DNA of 64,000 nucleotides from Gaeumannomyces sp. JS-464 (taxonomy: Eukaryota; Ascomycota; Sordariomycetes; Magnaporthales; Magnaporthaceae), in NCBI GenBank assembly GCA_002197995.1, contig NGZR01000009.1:248001-312000 (forward strand). Direction: 5' to 3'. Both the position numbers and the translations under genes were made by a program. Positions 57,226-64,000 of the stretch are shown here, piece by piece. How positions within the stretch are numbered: position 1 is the first letter of the stretch; each line of letters begins with the position of its first letter. The notes under the pieces are model-generated. The model was given only the letters and a program-made list of their open reading frames with translations, was not told where the DNA came from and did not search any database.

Positions 57226-57449
57226 CGGGGACGGCGTGGTCGGGTGCGCTGACGCGCGGGGGGCCCGGGTGGCAGCGACGCGTTCCTCCGGGCCGTTGGG
57301 CCGACGAGGAGGGCGCGCGCCACCCTATTGGCCGAAGGGGGGGCTGTTGGCAACGGCATGTTGCCGTCGCCAGCGCCGTTGGCGGGCGTGGTTATTGGTG
57401 TTGGGTCGCTAATTGGCGGGTGTTAAGGATTTGTATGCAATTTGGCAGT

Positions 57450-58400
57450 GTGCACTAACAGCGCAATGCCAAGAATTGGTGAATTCGAGAAAGGTGACCT
57501 CGTGTCGACATGCGTATGTAGATTCGTAATTTCGTTGGAGCTGCCGCGTATTACGGCGAAGATCTCCGCTACCAACGGACGGATTACAATTGGGCATTAA
57601 AAGATGGGGTCGTTTCCGATACAACTTTGCCTTGATAATTCCAACGAACTTGATTTCTTCGGGGACAGGTGGGCCATGGGCGTGGCGCGGATCAGTGCCA
57701 GCATCGCGTCCCAGCCCAGGCCTTGCCAACCGTCAGGTTGACCACCAGGTGGTGCAAGAAGGCCAGGCGTCGTGGTAGCTATCCGACGCAGGACTAGGCG
57801 GCGGCAGACCTCCTGTGAGGTGATGCCGTAGTTGAAGGCCTGGAGGTTGGTTGAGGGTGGCGAAAGATGAGAGGGTGAGGAGAGCAAAAACGAACGCGAT
57901 TCGAGGCTTCCACAGCTTGACCAACGGCACAGAGGCCCACCCACCCTGCAGGCCGCAGTTTGGTTGCTTGGAGGTCTCATGGCTTGGCGCTCTGGCTGGT
58001 TCAGCCGCATCCCCCACTCCCCCGCTTTAACCGCTGCGGCGCAAAATCCTGTTCGCCGACCCTGTCATTGAGGTTACGATGGTAGCCATTGCCACAGGGC
58101 GGCCCTCGGCCTGTGCGGCCCTGATTCTCCAGCGTGCGTGGAAGAGGTCTAAAGGGAAGAGTGGGTGGCTGCACCGCACCCATCTTGAGGCCGTGCGGTA
58201 GCTGACCCAGTAAGCCGATCGGACCAGCGCGACCAGCCAGGTTGCGATGGAGCTAAAAGCCTTGGTTGAATCGCGCAACGCGCTTGACGAACTGACCTCA
58301 GTTATCCGGAGGGCAGTCGCAAATGCCCGCCAGGGTCACAGAGTCACCTTTGGGAATAATAATAAAGGTCAGCAGGTGGGGGTGAACAGCGGTACCATCA
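57450..58400 (-). pseudogene. remnant of an unknown, possibly membrane-associated protein, cut by the repeat block
   Basis: Not recognised. The minus strand carries protein-like blocks: LRITEVSSSSALRDSTKAFS and IATWLVALVRSAYWVSYRTA running to RILRRSG and a stop (58.32-58.03 kb), then VPLVKLWKPRIAFVFALLTL (a possible membrane segment), FNYGITSQEVCRRLVLRRIA and FLHHLVVNL in different frames (57.95-57.72 kb). The pieces are colinear and suggest one gene running leftwards with several breaks; its continuation would lie where the LINE now starts. Confidence that it was one gene is modest. Confidence 0.4.
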
Positions 58401-58587
58401 GCGCTATATTTGGCGGAAAGGAGTAGGGTTGTTTGTGTATTGCTCGTTTGATCTTTGGTGTCAATCAAAGCATCTCGCACAGAAGGCTTAAATTTGTTCT
58501 ATGGCTGGCGCGGTCTGTGCGCCTTGTGGCCCGTCACGATCACGATTGGGTGTTCCCGACGGCGCGTTCGCTGCAGCCGACGAAGGA

Positions 58588-60604
58588 TCATGGCATAAGC
58601 CCGTCGCGCAGCTCCTCGTAGGCCCGGACCTGCTCGGCCCGGGGGCGGAGCGCCCACTCGGCAAGGAAGTAGTGGCTGTACGTGCCGGCCTCGAAGTAGT
58701 GGCTGAAGGGCTGGGCGCGGTGGATGCCGCCGAGCTTGACGCGCGCCAGCGCCGGGTACTTGGCCAGGAGGCCGCCGCCGTCCAGCCAGGCCGTGGCGCG
58801 GGCGAGGCGTCGGTTGCCCGCCATGGCGACGGCGGCGCGCGACAGGACTGCACCGGCGGCCAGGACCTTTAGACGATTGCGCATCCACGACTGCTGCGGC
58901 GTGTCGGATGCCGCCGGCCTGCTATCGGAAGAAGCAGCAACCGCAACACCCGGCGGCGCGTACTGGTGCCTGTCGCGCGTCAGGTGCAGCGTGGCGACGG
59001 ACTAGGCGTTAAAGGGGAAGGCCCAGACGTGCTTGGCGAGGTTGCATTTGCCGCACTTCGTCGGGGTAGCGGCCGTAGGCCTCGGTGCAGTCCCAAGGGA
59101 AAAGATCCTGGTGGGGGTATAGGGGCCCGCCAAAGGCGCCCCAGTCGTGCTAGTACTCCTGCTGCGTGTCGATCATGTCGGCCTCGTCGTGCCGGCCAAA
59201 GTGGAAGCGCAGGAGGTACTTTTCGGTCAGGCCGCTGGGGACGTCGTATTTGGTCGCGACGCCGCGCTGCAGGTAGCCCTGGTCCGGGCAGACGAAGCTC
59301 ATCACGTATAGGGGCGATCCCGCCGCCGCCGCCGCCGCCGTCGTTGTCGTCGAGTCGTCGGTTGGTGTTGGCGTCGGCTGCTGCTGCTACGGTGGCGGCC
59401 CGTTGAAGAGGGGCCCGAAAAGCTTGGGGTCGATGAGGGCGCTGCAGAAGCTCTGGCAGTTGTTTGTCGTTACGCTCCAAGTCAGCTTGGTCTCGGGGTC
59501 GAGCAGACGCCCCGCGATGCTCTCCAGGTAGGTTTTGACCCTGGATCCGATCAGCGACTTGAACTTCCTTAGCACCGGGTCGAGTGCGCCGGCGAGGAGA
59601 GCCCGCTGGTTTGACACCAGCAGGCCCGGGTCGTCGAACGGACGGCGGCTCGCTGCCAGTAGACCGTCCACTATCTCCACTTCCGCCCCGTGCGCCAGTG
59701 CCCCAGTAAAGGGAGCCCCCACGACCCGCTTTATGATGGCCTTGTACCGCTTGAGGCTCCTCAAGGGACGGTACTGCTGCCAGATGTCTCGCTGCTGAGA
59801 CCCTGCTACGGCGAGGCTGCGGTCCCGGCTCGTGGATGCAGGGGACCTATCCTGAAAGACGGGGAGTTCCCGCAGCGTCACGAGGGCGCCACTTTTGGTA
59901 CTGTAAGAAAAAAAACTTGTAAGCCATCTCTGCGTCTGGACGGTCTGGAATGGCGACTTGTTCCAGGAAGTGAGACTCACTGGGACACTATTCTCGATCA
60001 CCAGCGGACCAACCTTTAGCGCCATGTGCACGTTCCCAAAGGGGTACTTGGTCGCGAAGCGCCTGAAGAAGAGAGGGATGTCATCGTCCGCCATCGGCTC
60101 CGTCGCCACACTGGTCGAGCTCGACGCGGCGACCCGGCTGGAGAAGCCGTGGAGAGCAGAGGAGTTGAGGTATGGGGAGAGTGCCTCGAGGTTGTATTCG
60201 GCCCCAACACCCGTGGATGGGCACGGCAGCGGCTGAAGGACTCTCTCCGAGGAGGACAGGGCGCAAGGCGTGAGACAATGCCGGAATGATATCGGGCCAC
60301 GTCCACATCCTCTTGGCGCTCCCTTTTTTTCTGGACGATACCATTTTCGAGCGAAGCTTTTCGCGATTGTGGAAGTCGGCGGTGTACACTTTAAGTCCTC
60401 GATGTAAATCAGCAAACCGCATAAGATAGCGTGCGATGCAATGTCTACTGGCACGCCTTGTCTTGTTATTTTACGGAAGTTGTTTTGTGCGCATGTTTCA
60501 TCGCCCTCGAGATGCCAGTAGCCCGGTAAACAACGGACGCCTATCACGTCCCAACTACGACTCTTGCCGCCGTCCCCGGTGTCTTCGCCATTCCTTCCAT
60601 CCAC
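58588..60604 (-). pseudogene. conserved fungal protein of unknown function with a Cys-rich HVWAFPF segment; two TAG stops and frame breaks
   Basis: Uncharacterised. The first part (ATG at 60604, or a later start) is one 405-codon frame: PLFFRRFATKYPFGNVHMAL, RSLKRYKAIIKRVVGAPFTG, LTWSVTTNNCQSFCSALIDP, ending after FGPLFNGPPP. The sequence continues in a second frame with YVMSFVCPDQGYLQRGVATK, EKYLLRFHFGRHDEADMIDT, a TAG at 59150-59152, HDWGAFGGPLYPHQDLFPWD and CTEAYGRYP. A third frame follows with TKCGKCNLAKHVWAFPFNA, a second TAG at 59002-59004, SVATLHLTRDRHQYAPP, and a long intact C-terminus (VLSRAAVAMAGNRRLARATA, FSHYFEAGTYSHYFLAEWAL) to a stop at 58588. Both TAGs probably replace TGG. A GTGAGT...TTACAG stretch at 59901-59980 looks like an 80-bp intron, but removing it alters the frame. 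Probably inactive. Confidence 0.65.
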
Positions 60605-60622
60605 GCTTCGCTGGAACCCAGT

Positions 60623-61105
60623 TTACAGACCGTCGCCCATGCTCGTGCCGGACTTGCTGTTCTGCTCGGCGGCGTGCTTGGTGCGCTCCTGGAGGCGCTT
60701 GAAGTAGTCGCTCGGCCGGTCCTTGACGGCGTCCTCCTTGGTGGCCTCGCGGTCGGCCTTGACGGCCTCCTCGCTGTTGGAGGCCAGCTCAGGCTTCCAG
60801 TGGCCCTTGCCCTGCTTCTGTTTGCTCAGGAGGTCGTCCTTGTGCCTGGCGACGTCGTCGGACGTGTTGACTGGAGAGGTTTGGAAGACGCTTGGTGTTA
60901 CCCCATGGTGAGTCCATTGGTCGCTGGGGAATAAGAAGAATGTGTAATAATGGGGAAAAGTGTGCTTGGGGTAGGTGAGCTTACGGGACGACTCCTTGTG
61001 TGGGAGCTGCGGGCTGGTTGCGATGGCTCTCCTGGTGATCGTGGTGGCAGGGCGGGCAGCGGCGCCGGCGATGACGACATTCCGGAGGAGGATGCGTGAC
61101 GGCAT
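60623..61105 (-). CDS. small mitochondria-targeted conserved fungal protein, two exons
   Basis: Exons at 60985-61105 and 60623-60870, 122 residues after splicing. The N-terminus MPSRILLRNVVIAGAAARPA with TITRRAIATSP is a typical cleavable mitochondrial presequence: Arg/Ala/Ser-rich, no acidic residue. The mature part is hydrophilic and charged: NTSDDVARHKDDLLSKQKQG, KGHWKPELASNSEEAVKADR, then RPSDYFKRLQERTKHAAEQN. Length and composition suggest a small matrix or inner-membrane-associated protein; I do not recognise a named family. Without splicing the frame stays open, because the 114-bp intron is a multiple of three, and would add an implausible Pro/Tyr/Phe segment. This is the only clean gene model in the right flank, with no frame break. 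Its promoter region (61.1-61.3 kb) contains TAGGTAGGTACCTTACCTAG-type palindromes. Confidence 0.82.
   Translation of the reverse strand: MPSRILLRNVVIAGAAARPATTITRRAIATSPQLPHKESSRKLTYPKHTFPHYYTFFLFPSDQWTHHGVTPSVFQTSPVNTSDDVARHKDDLLSKQKQGKGHWKPELASNSEEAVKADREATKEDAVKDRPSDYFKRLQERTKHAAEQNSKSGTSMGDGL
60871..60984 (-). other. intron of the 60.6-61.1 kb gene, 114 bp
   Basis: On the minus strand: GTAAGC donor after a one-base partial codon, CTCTCCAG acceptor. Joining C with TC gives a Leu codon and the sequence HKESSLNTSDDVARH in frame. Confidence 0.85.
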
Positions 61106-61302
61106 TTTTTGGAGATACCTGATAGCAGTTGATGGAGGTGGTGTGGTCTGTTTGGTACGTCGGAGGGAGGTATAGATATTAGGTAGGTACCTTACCTAGG
61201 TACCTAAGTCCCAGAGGTAGGCAGGGAGCCGAGCTTTCTCTGCAGAGGTTCGGATCTGAAGATGGCTTAATACGGGAAAGGATCTGAGATGATTCCTACT
61301 TG

Positions 61303-61740
61303 TTAATTAAGGGCAATTGGGATTTGGGAATTCGTTATTTCATAGGCGGAAGGGCGGGAAATGGTCATTTTGTTCAATAACAACAGGCCATCGCCTCGAT
61401 TACAAGCTCCTAGAGTGACGTCATGATGGACGTCAAGGTGGTGCTGATGCCCCACTTTGAGCCACGGCTCCGGGTGCTGGGGTTCTTTCGGGTCTAGAAC
61501 GTCAATTAAGACGTCAAACATCGGCAATTGCTGGTCTCCAGTATGCTTAGCCCCGAGTCTTTTTACCTACTTGAGGGCATCGTTGATCTCTGGGTTTGTA
61601 CTACTGGGTGGTTAGTTACTGCTTCGTGAAAAGGCGACCTGCACGTCCCCGCCGTGGGGGTCTTCCGCAAATAAGCCAAAACTTGATCGGAGCGACGGCA
61701 AGCCCAGGGCTTGAGCTCCTCATCTTGTCTTTGTGCAACA
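61303..61740 (-). pseudogene. remnant of an unidentified protein
   Basis: Minus-strand blocks with good protein character: FGLFAEDPHGGDVQVAF (61.70-61.64 kb), then in another frame NPEINDALK, a TAG stop (61.58 kb), VKRLGAKHTGDQQLPMFDVL, IDVLDPKEPQHPEPWLKVGH and LDVHHDVTLGACNRGDG, ending at 61303. The first and second blocks are separated by a stretch (CTAACCACCCAG) that could be the end of an intron. No family recognised. Confidence 0.4.
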
Positions 61741-62122
61741 GGTGGCCTGGAAGGCATCACCCCTAGCCCCCCAACCACAGGCCTCGCAGGAATGAGCCGC
61801 TGCCAGGGGTTCGGGCTGGAAATCAAGGGAGGGTGGGGGAAAAAATCAAACTGTTGGCTGGGTTTGTCAGCGATTTATTGTCTTGAGGGCTTGCTTTCTG
61901 GTTTGTACCTAACCTACCTGCCCGTACATACGGTCTGCATTTACTTGCCCCCTCCTGCCTCGGCATCGTATCCCACCAAGTCCGAGAAATGCCCATGTGG
62001 ACTTGTGATTTCAAGGGCTGTCAAAAGCCGGCGGTCCGGACCTTGGGCGACTGTGTTCTTTGCAAGCGACACATTTGCTCTCAGCATGTCCGGAGTGCAT
62101 CCCACAGATGTCCTCGGTGGGA

Positions 62123-62171
62123 GTAAGTCCTGCTCACTCACTTGACTTGATCTCGCTCCTCACTAACGCAG
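62123..62171 (+). other. putative intron of the AN1-phosphotransferase gene, 49 bp
   Basis: GTAAGT donor after CCTCGGTGGGA, CTAACGCAG at the 3' end providing both branch sequence and acceptor. Splicing here leaves the downstream PAAR block one base out of frame, consistent with a nearby lost base. Confidence 0.65.
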
Positions 62172-62306
62172 ACGGATCTGAAGGCGCAAATTCATACGAT
62201 CCTGCCGCTCGCGCAGCTGAAGAGCATAAAGTGGGAGAGCTCCTTGGCAAGATCAACATACACGCGCTGGCTTCCCGGGCCAGCTACCTTCGCGGGGGGC
62301 GTGCCC

Positions 62307-62307
<1 letters not shown>

Positions 62308-62348
<41 letters not shown>
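62308..62348. repeat. C41 homopolymer inside the phosphotransferase pseudogene
   Basis: 41 consecutive C, the longest homopolymer in the window, located where the protein should pass from LRGGRALP to a short linker before the kinase core. Its length would encode 13-14 prolines and change the frame. Confidence 0.95.
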
Positions 62349-63558
62349 AGCACGGTGGAATGTGGAATCGCCCGCAGCGCAGTGATGGGCAGCATGAATG
62401 TCCACATGGAAATATCGTTTGAGGACGGGGTCAAGTGGATTGCCCGTCTCCGCAAGCTCAACGCTACGTCACCTCCGCCCGCACTGCGGGATTACATCCT
62501 GGGGAGCGAGGTCGCGACCCTCAAGTTTCTCGAGCAGACCACAGTCCCAGCACCGAAGGTGTTCGATTTTGCCCTTAAGCACACGGACAACCCTGTCGGG
62601 GTCGGCTACGTTTCTCGTGGAAAAGCTATCGGGAAGATCGTTGAGGTGGTCGCTCGCAACCCCTGAGCAGCGCAAGAAGGTCATGGACCAGCTCGCGGAT
62701 ATATTCATAAAGCTCCAAAAGCACCATTCGACCGCCTGGGCTCGCTCGCCTCTATGAAAGACCCCCGCAACCCCGGCCCTTTCGCCCGTACGTCCCTCAC
62801 AGACTTTGTAAGGTCAGAAATGTGTCCGCTAGGCCCTTTCGAGACCCTCGAAGAATACCACCGGTCATCGATCAAGCTTGTTTTGGATTTGATTGTCCGG
62901 TAGGAAGTGTACTCGAACAGGACAGTGGAGCCTATCTGATCCACCGATTCTTGCTGGATCTGGTCCCGCTGGATCTGGTCCCGCTGGTCCTGCCCCCCTC
63001 GGGGCAGGAGGGCCAGAATGGATGCTATTACCTGAAGCATGCGGACGACAAGGGCGATCACATCATGGTCGACGATAACTTCGGCATAACTGGCATCATC
63101 GACTGGGAATGGGCTCATACTGCAGCTGCATACCACGCATTCAGCTCTCCGATCGGTCTGCTCTAAGTAGCACATTTCTACAGTGGCGTGAACAGCCTCG
63201 GCAGCGACGGGGTCGTCTTTGCGGGTCTTCTAGAGGCAAAGGGCCGCCCGGACCTGGCAGCATACGTTCTTTGCTGGCCAGACAGGACACTGGTTGAACG
63301 AATTGCACGCCGGGCGGAGAATCTAGACCTTGAAGGGAATGGTTGCGCAAGAAGAAAAAACTTGTGCGATCACCAGACCTCTTCGCTCCCTTTGGCCAAG
63401 CGGGAGGGAACACTTGAGCCAACCCTTGGGATGTCCTCGTCCTATAGGTGCCAAACCATCGGGGCCGAGGAGCAGGCAAGGAGGTGATGATGACGATGGC
63501 AACAATAGTCTTGTCGCCAACCATGGAGGCGCAAAGCCAGACTGCTCGGAGCAGGGCT

Positions 63559-63898
63559 GCCAGAGATTTCGGTCACTGGTGCGGGCAGCACCACTGCTCA
63601 TGACGATACCAATGAGAAGAAGGAGAAGGATGAGGAGCAGCAGCAGCAGCAGCAGCAGAACGGCAGCAACAGCGAGGAGGAGAGCGAGGTGGCCCTCATC
63701 GACCTCGAGGAGCTGGCGCAGATCGCCGCCGCCTTCGGCTCCAAGATCCCCGACTGCCGCTTCTCGCCCGCCGAGATCCAGGGCTTCCTACTCAAGCGCA
63801 AGAAGGACCCACACCGCGCGCTCCGCGAGGTCGACGGCTGGGTCTCACACATGGTGGAGCAGAAGACGAGCAAGAGCAAGATTCTGCGGGTGCAGTGA
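63559..63898 (+). pseudogene. orphan C-terminal part of a BCS1-like AAA ATPase
   Basis: Read without a clear start from about 63559: GLPEISVTGAGSTTAHDD, NEKKEKDEE, a Q7 tract encoded by CAG repeats (63636-63656), then EVALIDLEELAQIAAAFGSK, IPDCRFSPAEIQGFLLKRKK and DPHRALREVDGWVSHMVEQK to a stop at 63896-63898. FSPAEIQGFLL with the following basic stretch is the usual C-terminal segment of fungal BCS1-family AAA proteins (mitochondrial inner-membrane chaperones for the Rieske protein and their paralogues). Walker A, Walker B and the BCS1 N-terminal domain are absent; the preceding sequence belongs to the phosphotransferase gene. So this is a 3' remnant, possibly left by the same rearrangement. 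An ATG at 63689 could start a 69-codon reading. Confidence 0.65.
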
Positions 63899-64000
63899 GG
63901 CCGGATACTACTAGCGTCGAGGGATAACCAACCACCTGTTTGTTTTTTATTCTCCTTTTTAATCTTCTTTTCTTGATTGCTTTCGGTGTAATAGTAATTG
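63899..64000. other. 3' flank of the BCS1-like remnant
   Basis: T-rich sequence (TTTGTTTTTTATTCTCC) typical of a fungal 3' untranslated region and polyadenylation region. No gene. Confidence 0.5.

Larger units (their letters stand above)
51298..57430 (-). mobile_element. Tad1-like non-LTR retrotransposon (LINE), near full length, broken but not RIP-mutated
   Basis: GC-rich, about 6.1 kb, minus strand: ORF1 (about 57.23-55.63 kb) with CCHC knuckles, then ORF2 (about 55.5-51.73 kb) with endonuclease, reverse transcriptase, RNase H and a terminal Cys/His motif, then a 430-bp 3' untranslated region ending in simple repeats. The order is that of the Tad1/I clade known from Neurospora. Scattered stops and frame changes disable it, but base composition is near that of host genes, in contrast to the island at 24-48 kb. 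The exact 5' boundary is unclear. Confidence 0.88.
61989..63350 (+). pseudogene. AN1-type zinc finger fused to an aminoglycoside-phosphotransferase-like kinase domain, frameshifted
   Basis: Exon 1 from the ATG at 61989 encodes Cys/His residues spaced C-x4-C-x10-C-x2-C-x4-C-x2-H-x5-H-x-C, an AN1-like zinc finger. A putative intron (GTAAGT at 62123 to CTAACGCAG at 62171) leads to ANSYDPAARAAEEHKVGELL and KINIHALASRASYLRGG. A 41-base C run then interrupts the coding sequence. After it the APH/choline-kinase fold continues: FEDGVKWIARLRKLNATSPP, EVATLKFLEQTTVPAPKVFD, then in other frames RWSLATPEQRKKVMDQLADI, GPFETLEEYHRSSIKLVLDL, LIHRFLLDLVP (with a 15-bp tandem duplication), YLKHADDKGDHIMVDDNFGI and TGIIDWEWAHT (metal-binding Asp), FSSPIGLL, LEAKGRPDLAAYV. 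At least four frame changes. The standard splice also leaves exon 2 out of frame. It was probably an APH-like small-molecule or protein kinase. Confidence 0.82.

Noticed and set aside
59901..59980. 80-bp intron in the conserved gene at 58.6-60.6 kb
   Set aside because: Donor GTGAGT and acceptor TTACAG are good, but removing it puts the downstream conserved part out of frame and reaches a stop. Kept only as a remark.
63630..63660. CAG repeat as an independent microsatellite of note
   Set aside because: Only seven units, encoding a short polyglutamine in a low-complexity segment, which is common in fungal proteins.

Overview
The window is from a filamentous ascomycete (Pezizomycotina), most likely a Sordariomycete. 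The reasons are GC-rich genes with short GT-AG introns and CTAAC-type branch points, long disordered fungal proteins, Pot/Fot-type pogo transposons, chromodomain Ty3/gypsy elements, a Tad1-like LINE, and strong repeat-induced point mutation (RIP) in the repeats. The species cannot be named from the sequence. It is nuclear DNA; nothing bacterial, viral or CRISPR-like was seen. || Layout. (1) 1-24.33 kb, GC-rich and gene-sparse: the 5' part of a disordered protein gene on the minus strand (1-1601); a wrecked endonuclease/exonuclease/phosphatase gene (7.17-8.14 kb, minus); a Pro/Asp-rich conserved gene (11.65-12.68 kb, plus); a very large plus-strand gene for a Dbl-homology (RhoGEF-like) protein (16.4-23.4 kb); and the C-terminal stump of an alpha/beta-hydrolase gene (23.95-24.33 kb, minus), cut off at the edge of the repeat island. 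(2) About 24.35-49.8 kb, an AT-rich RIP-mutated transposon island. It holds three full-length pogo/Fot-like elements and one fragment, two hAT remnants, and two complete Ty3/gypsy retrotransposons with intact LTRs and target-site duplications. Gypsy-A (40508-47180) sits inside pogo-3 (duplication CCGTA) and Gypsy-B (31611-39074) inside hAT-2 sequence (duplication TATAT). LTR partners have equal lengths and, wherever I compared them, differ only by transitions. (3) 48.56-57.45 kb, a second repeat block with much higher GC and little RIP: an unexplained GC-rich patch with a tRNA-like sequence, a short direct-repeat family, and a nearly full-length but broken Tad1-like LINE (51.3-57.4 kb, minus). 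(4) 57.45-64 kb, genic again but eroded: remnants of unknown proteins, a broken conserved fungal gene carrying two TAG stops, one intact small gene with a mitochondrial-type N-terminus (60.6-61.1 kb, minus), a broken AN1-zinc-finger/phosphotransferase gene interrupted by a 41-base C tract, and an orphan BCS1-like C-terminal exon. || Two processes seem to shape the window: repeated transposon insertion with RIP in the centre, and decay of the genes on both sides. A caveat applies to every gene model. The large Dbl-homology gene changes frame six times and each change fits exactly one missing base, so some breaks may be consensus errors rather than mutations.
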